From Phoronis australis (lineage: Eukaryota > Phoronida > Phoronidae): 64,000 bases of DNA. The number at the start of each line of letters is the position of its first letter. Position 1 is the stretch's first letter. Below the pieces are notes generated by a model. That model was not told the origin of the DNA, did no database searches, and saw only the letters and a list, made by a program, of their open reading frames with translations. This document shows positions 23,801 through 33,880 of this stretch, one piece after another. The stretch is from assembly GCA_002633005.1 (NCBI GenBank), contig NMRA01000054.1, forward strand, positions 990,084 through 1,054,083, read 5' to 3'. Made by a program: the position numbers and the translations under genes.

Positions 23801-26800
23801 TCTGATATCGATGTTTTCCATCCTTCTGCCATTAGGGTTAATTTGTCTGCATACCGCCTACTACACAGTGTGGTCACATTATTCTTGGTTTGAGATCAAC
23901 GCTGCCACTCTGGAACTTACTAAGCTTGTTTTCAAAGAGCATTTGATGTGAATGCAGTATCATATTGAAAGTATGTTAGTCTGACTGCTACACAACATGT
24001 TGTTCTTAATAAATGTGTAGTTCGTCATAACATAAAGAAAAAATTCTAGATTCAAAATTATATCGATATTGTTATCCTTGTGTAGTCACTTAGCATGTTG
24101 TAAGAACAGGTGGCTGTCAGTGGTTGATTGACCATGCAAGATGCATTAAACTAGCTCATGTAGTGAAGCCGTCCACTTGTGCTTGATATTGTCTTGATAC
24201 TGTATATCTTGAGCATGGTTTCAAGGAATGACTAACCACTGGCATCCGTTTTTCCAAACCCATTAATCAGTTTAAATCTGGAACAAGTCAAGACCAGTTG
24301 GGAAATGGTCTTGATCAAAAGTTTGCTTCCTCTAGATGCTTTTAAAATGTTGGTGTATTGTTACAGGAAATATTGTCAATCATTCTTGGACTTACTAGAG
24401 AAATTAAATCAATGTTTCTTCGACCATTGCTGTCTTTTTAAGCTTTTGCAGAACCTGCTGGCATGTGTTGATCTTGAGACAAATGGCTGAAAGTTTGAAC
24501 AAAATCCGGTCTCGCATATATGTGAGAGTCAGTTGAATCTCCGAGTGTCACACCTCTTCTGTTTAAAGCTCCCTGATGTTCTCATGACTGATGCATGCCA
24601 ACAGGTGTCGCAGAAGCTTGACGAAACATTGCTTAAATTTCTTGCGTAAGTCCAGTTAAGACTGACCGACTGAAAATCTCCATCAACATGTTGCTGTATT
24701 TTAGTTCCTTCTCATCTTCCGAAAAGCCAAGGCAGGTGATCTGATGCAAGACAGTGGGCTGTACGCATTATACCAGCAGCTGGAGGAGATTGACGTGGAC
24801 AAAGAAGGAGTGGGCGGAGCCAAACACTTTTTTGAGGCAAAGGTAACATCACTCTTTAAGCGCATCGTTGTCAGTTAAGACATAACTGTGCTTTACCTTG
24901 GTTGAAAATACCATAAACCACATGCTAGTGTCACATTGGGCTTTTGTACTGCTCATTTCACAACCACCAAATGTGAATGCTTCTTATTTGTTGGTATTAC
25001 AATAGGCATTTACCACAGTGGCTTTACCTTTACTTGGTTTTTTTATGTGGAGGTTATTAAACAGAGATGTGTGTCTGTGATAACTACTACCCATCCCTGA
25101 CAACATTCTTTGTCCTCTCTCTCTCTCTCTTCTTACCATTTTTGACAATGCGGACTATTCGGACATTAAATCCGTTGTTGGAAATTGAACTTTTTCATTG
25201 TGTGAACGGCAATAAATGTTAACCAGAACAGAAAAGATAAAAAGGCACATTGTAAATGATGTTTGATGTTCCTTTGTTGATTCCTTCCAACCTCTACTGT
25301 GCAACATGCCTCAGCAACACAATGGGGCAACTTACATCACAGTGTCATCATTTTACACCCACAAAGGTGGAATTTGAATGGAGGTCCCATTTGCTCCTCC
25401 AAAGAATTGCCATCTTTTTGTATCCTTGTTTGAATTGAACATGACATGGGAATAGCATTTATAGACCTTGCTACACCAAGATTATGCTAGGTGAGGTGCT
25501 TCACCCCCTCTCCTTCAGCAGCCCGGGGCTTTGTTAAAGTAGTGTGCCTGTAATTATTTCTACCAGATTGGAAACACAAAGGGTATGGTAATGCGCTGTC
25601 TACAGATGGCCAGGGATAGTGAGGTATAATTTGTAAACACAACATATAACAGTGCTTTCCCATTAAGGCATTCTCCTGTTCAGTGACTTTACCAGACATA
25701 GAGCAGTTGTGAGTGTTTGATAACTTCTAGCTCTTTTGTCAACTGCCCAGCACAGTCTTTCATTGTCTGGTATGACAACATCCAGGCCAATTATCTACCA
25801 GGCTTATTACCGACCACGTGTGAACACAGTCAAACCCAGTGGGTCAGGTACGTTCGGACAGAATAGATTGTCTTAACTTCAGTTATTGGGTGATTTTGGT
25901 GATTCTAAAACTAAACGTGATCAGCATTTGACGAGGAATTCAGAAATGTTATTGGTTTATATTCAAACATTTTATAACTTAACTTTTATTTTTAACAGCA
26001 TAACCCAGTCATACGATCTTATCGGAGATTAGATTATCGAACAAATAAGAACTGACTCTCTAACCATAAAGGCCAGAATGGACTTAATTAGTCGCGTAAG
26101 ATATTGGCTACAGTGGTCATCCGCTCAACTTGTTGTTGTGCTATGCAACTAAACAAGTTGCACTCAACAGGAGAACGCTGTAATGCCACTAGAGGCGAAA
26201 CTTTGCTATAAGCAAAGTTTTGGTTAGCGGGAAAGGTTAATTCCGGTAGCGAATCTGCAAGCGAACCTTGACTGAAAATAGTAGGATTTAAAAGCGAAGC
26301 TTCAGTACTCACCGAAACTGCGGTGTAGTGGGAAAGGTCACTGCGAAATGTTGGCGACGTTATTGGTAGAGGTCGCGGCAATGATATGGGATCAGGCGAG
26401 ACTGAATGAGATGAGATATCCCATAATAAAAAACGTGTTCTTTGTTATTGAGGAGTCAGTTTCGTTGGTACATTTCAATTCGTAAATAAACAAAAGAATA
26501 CACATCTGATGAAGAATGACACTTACCATTTTCGTAAACATTGGTAAATGGCGGGAGAACAATTTTCAGTTTAATTAAAACCCATCACTTAATGTTCGTT
26601 TGAGAGCATGAATGAACTGCGCTGTCTGAAATTTTTTTCCAATCACTGAATCGCCATATAACGATAATTTCGATATTGCTGTTTAGTGAGAAAGGTTATC
26701 AAAGTTTCAGCGAAGTTCCCCTAATGGGAAAGCACCTTAAGTCAAGAATTGGTTATAACAAAATGCTTGGCCACACTGATTTAGTGTTTGAAATTTTTGT

Positions 26801-29800
26801 CACCCATCATAACACGCGGACATATAGAGTATGGATAATTTTGAATTACATGTTGGAAAATAGATTATTGTGTAGCCTATAGTGCATAGGGGAACATGGC
26901 TGTTTTTTGAAAAAAAAAACAGGAGTTCTCATTTTCATACAATTTAAGCTATGTCTGGATCAGGATATACTTTTTTGTAAAAGGTCTTTGCTATCCTTAT
27001 TTTGCTTTGTTTGTTCTTCATCAGAGGTTGCATATGTGTTGCATTGTGGTGTCAGAAATACGTGAGCAAACAGTTGTTATCAAGGATAACCCAGTTAAAA
27101 GTACACAGTGCAAATTATTATCTATGAAATGGTTCTCATATTATCATATCTCAGGTTGTGTTGAAGGACGAATAGTCTGACACATTAAACTGTTCGTGAC
27201 AATTGTTATCATTTATTGGCTGAGTTATTACTGTAGGGTTAAAACAGGGAGTTAGAGTGTAAATAATTGCATAGGACAGTAGAGTTGAGCTGAGTAATTA
27301 AAACCACTTATAAATGTCTGAGGGTATTCGTTTTTCTGCCTGATAGGCGAAATAATGCGTTTTTGGTAACGTTTCAAATGTTATTCTGAAATATTTTTAA
27401 ACAATGGAATGGCCATAGCCTTATGTACAAGGCCATACATGCCAAGAATTGCACCATGAAAAGAATCCTATGTTGACACCCTCACTAGTTGAGATTGGTC
27501 AACTCGACTGGTTTGCTTACCTCGGAATCTGCCGTATTGATCAAAGACTCCATGCTGTTGTAGTTAATTACATCGCCTCAGGCTGCTGATGTTACCTTTC
27601 TCTAGATAGACCCATCATAAACGCACTGGAGATGACAATAGTATTTTTAAATTTTCATTTCGAAAGTTTTTAAATAACATATTCGAATAGATTGTGAAAA
27701 TTGGACAAGAAATGTGACTTTTACAACCTAAAACGTTTGTATAATGTTGCCATATCATGTTCCCCATTACATTCGTGAGCCAAGTGTCATTGTATGATTC
27801 TTGGCATGTATGAGGATACTTTGTTTACCTCAAAATCCAACTGCTACCTGCTGATTTGGTAATTAGCCCAATTATGTTGCACACCCAGCAGAATTAATGA
27901 GGAGCATTAACAGGTTTTAGCTTGTAAAAGCCACATTTCATGTCTGATTTTCAAAATTCAAAATCCTACGTAGGTTCACTTTTCACGAAATATTCAAATG
28001 TGCTATTTAAAAACTTTCAAAACAAAAAATTTAAGGAATAATTATACTATTGTCGCTCCTATTTTGTCTATGACGGGGCTGATTATTTAGTGAACGTTGA
28101 CACCTGCAGCCTGTGGCAGTTTAATTCAATTAACTTCAACTGTATAGTGTCTTTGATGATTGCAGCAGATTTCGAGGTACAACCAATCTCGACCAGTGAG
28201 GGTGTCAAGGTACTATTCATGTATTAGGCCAGTCATCATTTTCCTTCAATGTGTTTTCAGCCATGAACAAATGTTCAGCTCTGTCAAAGTTAGTAATAGA
28301 TTGATTGGCTGAAACCGTTGCATGATAATATTGAATAAGCAATAAAAATAAGTATTAGAATGCATGTTGGGAATTTAGTATCATTAGCAACTTGGGTCAT
28401 TTTACAGCCCCTTGTACTTCATCAATAGATTTGTTTGCTGGCCTCATCAGTTCTCCTTATCACCAGCTCTAACCTATGTTCCTTTTGTTTAGAGCAAGGA
28501 TATACTGCCATTATCGATAACTTCACATAAATTGTAGCTGTAAAACACTTGTTAAACTAAATTGCAATATCATAATCATATCTGAAAAGAGGTCATTTCA
28601 AATTGTTTGGCTTCTGAAATAGAATTGCTTATGGAAAATTAGGTTGGGATCTTATTTGCCTAACGAAATACGATTAAAATTAACTAGTAGATCAATTGGG
28701 ATGGATGTGTTCATCTTTACGGCCTTTGAGCCCTGATGCCGGACAAAAGGCTGCATGAACTAGATTGATATCTGGACTAGCCTCCATTTGGAAACCATTG
28801 CCATCTGGAGTTGAAACCTGAAATGGGATGTTTTAATGATTTTATTTCAAGTCCAGACTACAGTTTTCAATTTACTGTATAATCGCGGGTTAACGCTCAT
28901 GCCCGGGTTATCGCCCACCCCGACTTTTGCCAAATTTCAGTTTAAGCGGCCATTGCTTGAGTAATCGCTCACCTCCCTTTCTAACGGTTTCCCAATTTAA
29001 GCGCCTAGGGCGTTAACCTGCGAGCTTACGGTAGTCTATTGTTAAGTGTTTCCAGGGTGACTCGCTGGCCAGTTACGTACCATAAGATTTGCCAAAATCA
29101 TACATCTAGTATGGGTAATTTTTATCGTATTTCTTTTTGAATGAAATATATATGACAGTAAAACAACAATAATGGATCAACAGAAACAGAAATTAAAAGT
29201 AAAACCAAGCACGATATGACAAATGATGACGTAATAAAAGTGTTTGGTTGTTGTTGCGGAAAAAAGTAAAGGAAACAAGAAGTTTAACGTTTAATCCATT
29301 GGGTTCAAGTGAATTAAGTTTATCTATCCAAAATTGTTCTCTTTTGAGTCTGTGAGGGTTATTGGGGTAATGGAATTTTTATATTATTTATACAGAAAGA
29401 TCTTGTAGATTATGGTTTTTATGATTACCTTTTGTGTCGGATATGCTTTTATGTGCTATGCTAAATCTATGATTGCGAAACCGAGTTTGTAAATATGTTG
29501 AGTTTGTCCTATGTATTGAATTGAACATTTTTACAGGGTTTTAAGTAAATAATATTGGTGGTGGTGCAGTCAGAATAAGGCTTTATTTTGAAGTTTTGAG
29601 ATGACTGGAAGAAAGTACTGTCGTTGATAAAGTTACGCATTTTGCATCTAGATTTGTTATGTACATTGTGTGTTGCCAATAGGTTTGTCAGTTTGATTTT
29701 TATTGTCCATATTTGCTCTGAGTAATTTTTTAGACTTTTAAAGTTTCTCCAAGAAATTATAAGTGGATTAGAAAGAAGGTTTTTCATTTGAGGGGGAATA

Positions 29801-30821
29801 TGCAGCCTAGAAAGATGTTTTCTAAAGAAGTGGCTAATCCTGTTTAAGCATGGATTGAACATGGTTATGAAAGGTATTCTATTATTAGTATTGAGGACTT
29901 TCATTTTAGTTCTTAAAGATTCATCTCTTGTGATTGAGTGAGCTTTGTCGAACTGTTTGTGTTTAAGATGCAAGGGGATTTGGGCTGAGCTAACTAATGA
30001 TTGAGTTCTTTTAAACGGTTATTGAAGGCAGTTTCTTCTGAACAAATGCATGGAATTCTAAGTGCAAAGCTATATGGAAGGCTTAGTTTACTGTCGGGAT
30101 GACATGAGTGATAAGACAGATATCGGTTCTTCAGTGGCGTAATGAAAGTGTTAGATTGCTATGGAAAAACGTAAAGGAAGATATAACTTGGCGTAATGAA
30201 AGTGTTAGAGTGTTGCGGAGAAAAGAAAAGGATAGATTTAGTTTGGCCTAATGAAAGTGTTAGATTGTTGTGGAGAAAAGCACAGGAAGATATAATTTGG
30301 CATAATGAAAGTGTTAGATTGTTGCGGAAAAAAGTTAAGGAAGATATAATTAAAATAATCATTAAGTTTTGATGAGGAATTCCATTTCAGAAGTCAAACA
30401 TCAGTGTTAGTCCACAATATATCAAATTTTTTGTTGCCAGTCGTGAAGCCATCCATAGTTGGTTCACCCCTCTGAACAGGTCCCGATGAACAGGCGTCTT
30501 AAGTACAATTACAGTTGAAATAGTTCAGACTTCTTCATGACAGCGAGACTTGTACAAGGTGCCATGAAACAAGCTGAGTTTCTCGTGTACTTGTTTTTCT
30601 GTTAACATCATTAATGAATTATTCTCTTCTTGACCTTACTATCTCATTCCATGTAAATGCATTTTATCTTACAGATAAACAAGCAGACGCAGGACAAGAA
30701 ATTTGAGAATGAGATTTTAGAGGAACAAGCGTTGAAAAAGCAGAAAGCTGAAGAAGATAAAGCCCGGAGGAAAGCCTTCAAAGAAAAGTCTGAATTTTTC
30801 GTGCAAGCTATGAACAACTGA
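17809..30821 (+). CDS. EFHD2: Swiprosin, EF-hand domain protein (EFHD1/EFHD2), 4 exons
   Basis: Coding exons: 17809-17972, 20766-20913, 24705-24842, 30675-30821 (TGA 30819-30821). Phases join to 198 residues; human EFHD2 has 240, with a longer N-terminus. Family blocks are ELSAKLHRRDLLN, FNPYTEFKEF, MELKIMMEKLDAAQTHL, FLLIFRKAKAGDLMQDSG and GAKHFFEAK. EF-hand 1 has loop D57 to E68 (DVGNDKFIDFME) and EF-hand 2 has D93 to E104 (DEDHDEKINFRE), with Ca-binding acidic residues kept. Residues 151-198 are Lys/Glu-rich and should form the C-terminal coiled coil. Swiprosins bind calcium and actin and act in cytoskeletal dynamics and immune signalling in vertebrates, and in Drosophila as Swip-1. The glutamate closing EF-hand 2 is the last codon of exon 2. 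A single family gene could be ancestral to vertebrate EFHD1 and EFHD2, so the symbol is approximate. Confidence 0.95.
18226..19039. mobile_element. hAT-like non-autonomous element with subterminal repeats
   Basis: The left end CAGTGCAGAGCTCGAC and the reverse complement of the right end CACTGCAGGGCTCGAC form terminal repeats. Inside each end are repeated GCGACCTG and GCGAGCTG words spaced by AAATTT or similar, as seen in subterminal transposase-binding repeats. No matching 8-bp target duplication was found. It lies in swiprosin intron 1. A short related stretch lies near 57360-57395. Confidence 0.55.
19083..19560 (+). repeat. Dispersed repeat family B, plus-oriented copy
   Basis: This copy matches, in reverse orientation, 25735-26175. 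Shared words include ACAACAACAAGTTGAGCGGA, CCAATATCTTAC, the CCATTCTGG block, GATCACGTTTAGTTTT, TTTGACTGTGTTCAC, and CAAAGGAG or related ends. A short frame in both copies encodes AQQQVERMT.VANIL, but no protein family was recognised. Confidence 0.6.
19922..19963 (-). ncRNA. Hammerhead-ribozyme-like core motif, copy B
   Basis: On the minus strand, UUGC (19961-19958) precedes CUGAAGA (19957-19951). One unpaired U is followed by stem GAGAC / GUCUC, then GAAA (19934-19931), then UAAA, then GCAA (19926-19923), which can pair with UUGC as stem I. The layout is the same as copy A at 16199-16241 although stem sequences differ, which suggests compensatory preservation of structure. The region after GAAA does not form a clear stem III, so self-cleavage is doubtful. 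Confidence 0.3.
20105..20590. repeat. 74-bp tandem repeat, about 7 copies
   Basis: The unit begins GTATGTCTGGCAGCTGTC and recurs at 20117, 20191, 20265, 20339, 20413, 20487 and 20553. The last interval is 66 bases because one TCTGTCTG block is missing. Copies are almost identical, implying recent expansion. The array lies in swiprosin intron 1, about 180 bases before exon 2. Confidence 0.9.
20584..20690. repeat. GT-rich microsatellite
   Basis: An alternating GTGTGC / GTGTGTGC run directly continues the 74-bp array. It creates long artificial Cys/Val open frames on the plus strand, which are not genes. Confidence 0.9.
21940..22400 (+). repeat. Dispersed repeat family D, copy 1 (swiprosin intron 2)
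   Basis: It matches about 28370-28810 in the same orientation. Shared landmarks include CTTGTACTTC.TCAATAG followed by GATTCTCCTT, the GAATTxCTTxTGxAAAATTAGG block, and GGA..TGGAAA.C..TG.CATCTGG at the right. Divergence is substantial. Function and class are unknown. Confidence 0.5.
25735..26175 (-). repeat. Dispersed repeat family B, minus-oriented copy
   Basis: This is the inverted partner of 19083-19560; the two flank swiprosin exons 2 and 3. Shared blocks appear in reverse order, for example TGAACACAGTCAAAC and TCCGCTCAACTTGTTGTTGT. Confidence 0.6.
27473..28208. mobile_element. Inverted-repeat DNA element, about 735 bp
   Basis: The left end TTGACACCCTCACTAGT and the right end's reverse complement TTGACACCCTCACTGGT match, and pairing continues through GAGATTGGT and ACCTCG.AATCTGC to about 60 bp. 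The interior is non-coding and holds a second pair of loosely inverted blocks. It is in swiprosin intron 3. Confidence 0.6.
28370..28810 (+). repeat. Dispersed repeat family D, copy 2 (swiprosin intron 3)
   Basis: It matches 21940-22400 in the same orientation, about 6.4 kb apart and on either side of exon 3. Shared blocks are listed with copy 1. Confidence 0.5.
28873..29033. mobile_element. Miniature inverted-repeat element, 161 bp
   Basis: The left end TACTGTATAATCGCGGGTTA and the right end's reverse complement TACCGTAAGCTCGCAGGTTA match with a few differences, followed by ACGC on both sides. The interior is relatively GC-rich with TCGCCCAC / GCGCCTA words. TA borders fit a TA target duplication. 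Confidence 0.6.
29280..30118 (-). mobile_element. Penelope-like retroelement fragment, thumb-like region to GIY-YIG, frameshifted
   Basis: Reading the minus strand from 30118, SCHPDSKLSLPYSFALRIPC and ICSEE give the family block before the reverse transcriptase C-terminus. The longest frame (29973-29509) carries NNRIPFITMFNPCL, PLIISWRNFKSLKN and NIIYLKPC. After shifts, fragments CSIQYIGQT, LQTRFRNHRF and RLKREQFWIDKLNSLEPNG follow, the typical GIY-YIG and final segments. At least two frame breaks and internal stops show it is dead. It lies antisense in swiprosin intron 3. Related 54-bp units occur on both sides (29229-29280 and 30136-30357) in the same orientation, which may be remnants of element ends. 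Confidence 0.8.
30136..30357. repeat. 54-55-bp tandem repeat, 4 copies
   Basis: Units beginning near TAATGAAAGTGTTAGA start at 30136, 30190, 30245 and 30299. Each contains a GGA.AAAA.....AGGA.ATA segment. A diverged single unit lies at 29229-29280 on the other side of the Penelope-like fragment. Confidence 0.8.
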
Positions 30822-33800
30822 AGGTCGAGTTTCCTTGAAGTGTTGATATCCCCCACTTGATTTAGGTTTCTTTGCTTCTTGTAGGACCTTTGGGGGACTG
30901 CCTCTAGAATAGCTTTGAATTATGCTGCAAAACTGTGGCCTGTTTTGCATGGTTTGTAAAGCATTTTGTTACTGTATTATAGCTGGGAAGGGCCATATGA
31001 AGCTACACATAGCGACAGTTTAAAATAATGTCACGACAGTACTAGAAGATGTCAAGTTTGAAGCAGAGAAATTGGACACTGAAGCCTTCAATGAATTCCA
31101 CTTATTTCCTGGTTTAACCGTGTTTTAAAAGATAGCATTGTTTTTGGCTTCCAAGTGATGTTACACTACTCGTCTGTTGGTATCAGAAGTTTGAAAGTCT
31201 TGGTGTTCACATCAGCCTCAACTGATTTACCTGTTCAAAGTTATACATTTTAAGAAATCAGTCTCTCTATCCAGAAGGAACACCCTTTTGCGCTGCTTGT
31301 ACAATAACGCAAGTTCCTGAATTTTATATTGCTGTTCAGTTACGGATGCACCCTGTAACCCTGCAGCATTGTACAAAAATGTGTGTCCTACCAGAAAGCA
31401 AATTAGAAGTGAAATTGGGTTTGATATTCATAATTATATGTCTTTCAAATTCCGGACAGTAAAAAGTCTATTTAAGTCTTCCATGGAATTGCTATGACAA
31501 CTTTACATTGTTCTTTGGCATTTCAGCCACAGATCGTGGTAACTTGTGGAAATTAGTCACCAGAAATTGATATTGACGTCGCAGTTTTGCAGATTGATGA
31601 AAGATATTCTATGGTATTTGCTATGTTATCTCAGTAACATATTAGTCTTCCCATTCATATTTAAGTTTACTAAACCTCAATATTTACACAATATGTTGTT
31701 ATTATGAAATCGTTGGCGATTTTTGACATACTGCTGACCTTTTCTAGAAAAATGTTCTTAATGTCTACTGTCAACAGAGCTGTCAAATCCTATCCTTGTT
31801 TAGAATCCTGAGCTGTCTCGCTCTGCTACAATTTTCATAATTCCGTCACGTAATTTTCTTGAAACCTCAGTAAGCATCTCAGGACCTCTGAAATCTTTGT
31901 AAACAATAACGAAACAGTCGAGTTTTAATAATTGTCAACCTTCGTGGTGTCCTTTCTAACCAAAAAATCCATTTTGTGCTCATGAAAACATATATTTTCT
32001 GAATCCTTGATGACTTGGGAAATCTCAATTGCCTTGAAATGTCACACGATTTTTCAAAACCATGTTTGTGCCAGTTTTGTGAGAATTGTCATTTTTGCTT
32101 TAAACATGAATTTCCAAAAGGCCTAAACTGAGATTACTTTGTATTTGGACTAGAGAACAATGTTGCATCGGATTTCTGATATCCGTACAACAGATATATC
32201 AGCCATCAAAGCACTTTTTTAAAACATCGTCACATTGCAAGTCTTTTTTTGTTGGCCTATATCTCTGTTGGTCACAGAATTAAAAAATCCAAGACATAGG
32301 TCCCTCGGCTAATAAAGGTTTTTTATTAGTAGTTTATTTGAAAACATACATAATTACAATAATCAATACAACAATAGGTACAAGGTACAAGAAATTTAAA
32401 AAGATAATTATGTACACTATCTGTATAACACCAACAAGTTAGAAAGTTATTTTCTATGGTGATTTGGTAGGTAATGTGATTGGACTCAAGTCATCCTAAA
32501 CAATCTGCATACTTGGGACATAAATAATGTGTTTAACGAATGAGCAGTAATGATGATTTTACTCAATACAAATATTCACCAAGGTTGACAATTACATTAA
32601 AGCATAGAGTTACCCCAGAATCTATTTATGTTAACCTTTTCTACATCAATGCTCTTATCATTTTCTTATTTACGAATATTTTTTGTAATAACATTTTTAT
32701 GCATCATTATTTATGATAATGTCTCAAGGCCATAAAATGATGCCATGTTTAGTATTAAGTTTTTGTTCCTTAATTAAAAATTCATTGCAGCAACTTTCTT
32801 GCCATAGTGTTGAAAATTGAAATTATGATCTGATTTGTGAAAAGTTATACATTTGAAATTGTGGTACTGATCTGATACTGTTATTTTCCATTTGATCTGA
32901 ATTATGCATGTTTGCTTTGAACCTCGTACTTAAAAAGTAACAATCAAATCAAAACTATGTACATGTTTGATAAGTTTCTATTTACATGTCTTTTTAGCAT
33001 CCCGTTAATAGGAATAAGCTTTTTGTTACAGTCAGTTCTTACAATGTAAACAATTGACTGAAATTTGTTATTGTCTCTGTTTTGAGCAATCTTATCCTTT
33101 AATTTGGTTTTTTTTAATGTTGACCCTTTGTAAAATGAAGCTTGGAAGTTCTGTGTCAGGTTTCTGGATCAACACGGCTTCTAGTTCTGCACTCATGAAC
33201 CTAGTTTCTTATTTTCAAACATGGCTCATGAACCTGATTGAACTCACTGTACACTGACTCTCAAACACGACTCAGCAACCACCAAACTCGGCTCAATGAC
33301 CACCAAACATGATTCAGAAACCACCAAAGAAACTTAACTCAGTGGCCACCAAACATGGGGCTGTTCTTGCAAAGCTCGTCTTGCGCCAGGATTCACTGAT
33401 AAACACGTCTTACTGACCACTCATCGTGGCATGAAGATGTGGAGTTGGTGGGTCATGTTTTGCGAGTCTGGGCATAAATTTCTTGGGTGCAGAGTTTGAG
33501 ATGGTGAACTGAGTTTACTGGGCTAACCTAAGCTGTGTTTATAAACAAAGTGAAGAAATTATGTTGATGAGTGGTCCAGCCCTGTTGTTCCTGTATTCTA
33601 TGTGTTAGCTAGAGAAATTTCTCAATTCAGTCTTTTTATGCTGAAATTGTCATGTGCCATAAATCACAAACGTACTTGGGAAATAACATGAATACCTAGA
33701 CTAGCTTTATTATGAATTGACTTTAAGAATTTGAAAACATATTAATAGAACAAGGATGTAGTTCTGAAAATTGAAAAAGATTACCGCGCGATATTATGCA

Positions 33801-33880
33801 AAAATGCATGCAATGTCTTATGCATAAATGTAATAATTATCCCATTTTTGAATAAAATATTTTACATTTTGTTATGCGAC
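30822..33880 (+). other. Probable swiprosin 3' UTR and downstream sequence
   Basis: There is no supported coding sequence after the swiprosin stop. An AATAAA at 33851-33856 is a candidate polyadenylation signal that would give a UTR of about 3 kb; an earlier AT-rich site near 32310 is also possible. From 33257 to 33360 an imperfect tandem repeat of about 25 bases (AACCACCAAA.. words) occurs. Confidence 0.35.

Noticed and set aside
23568-23951. 127-codon hydrophobic plus-strand frame in swiprosin intron 2
   Set aside because: Hydrophobic composition follows from T-rich DNA. No motif, acceptor or family match supports it.
29509-29973. 154-codon minus-strand frame as a host gene
   Set aside because: Its sequence matches the C-terminal part of Penelope-like retroelements, and flanking parts are frameshifted.
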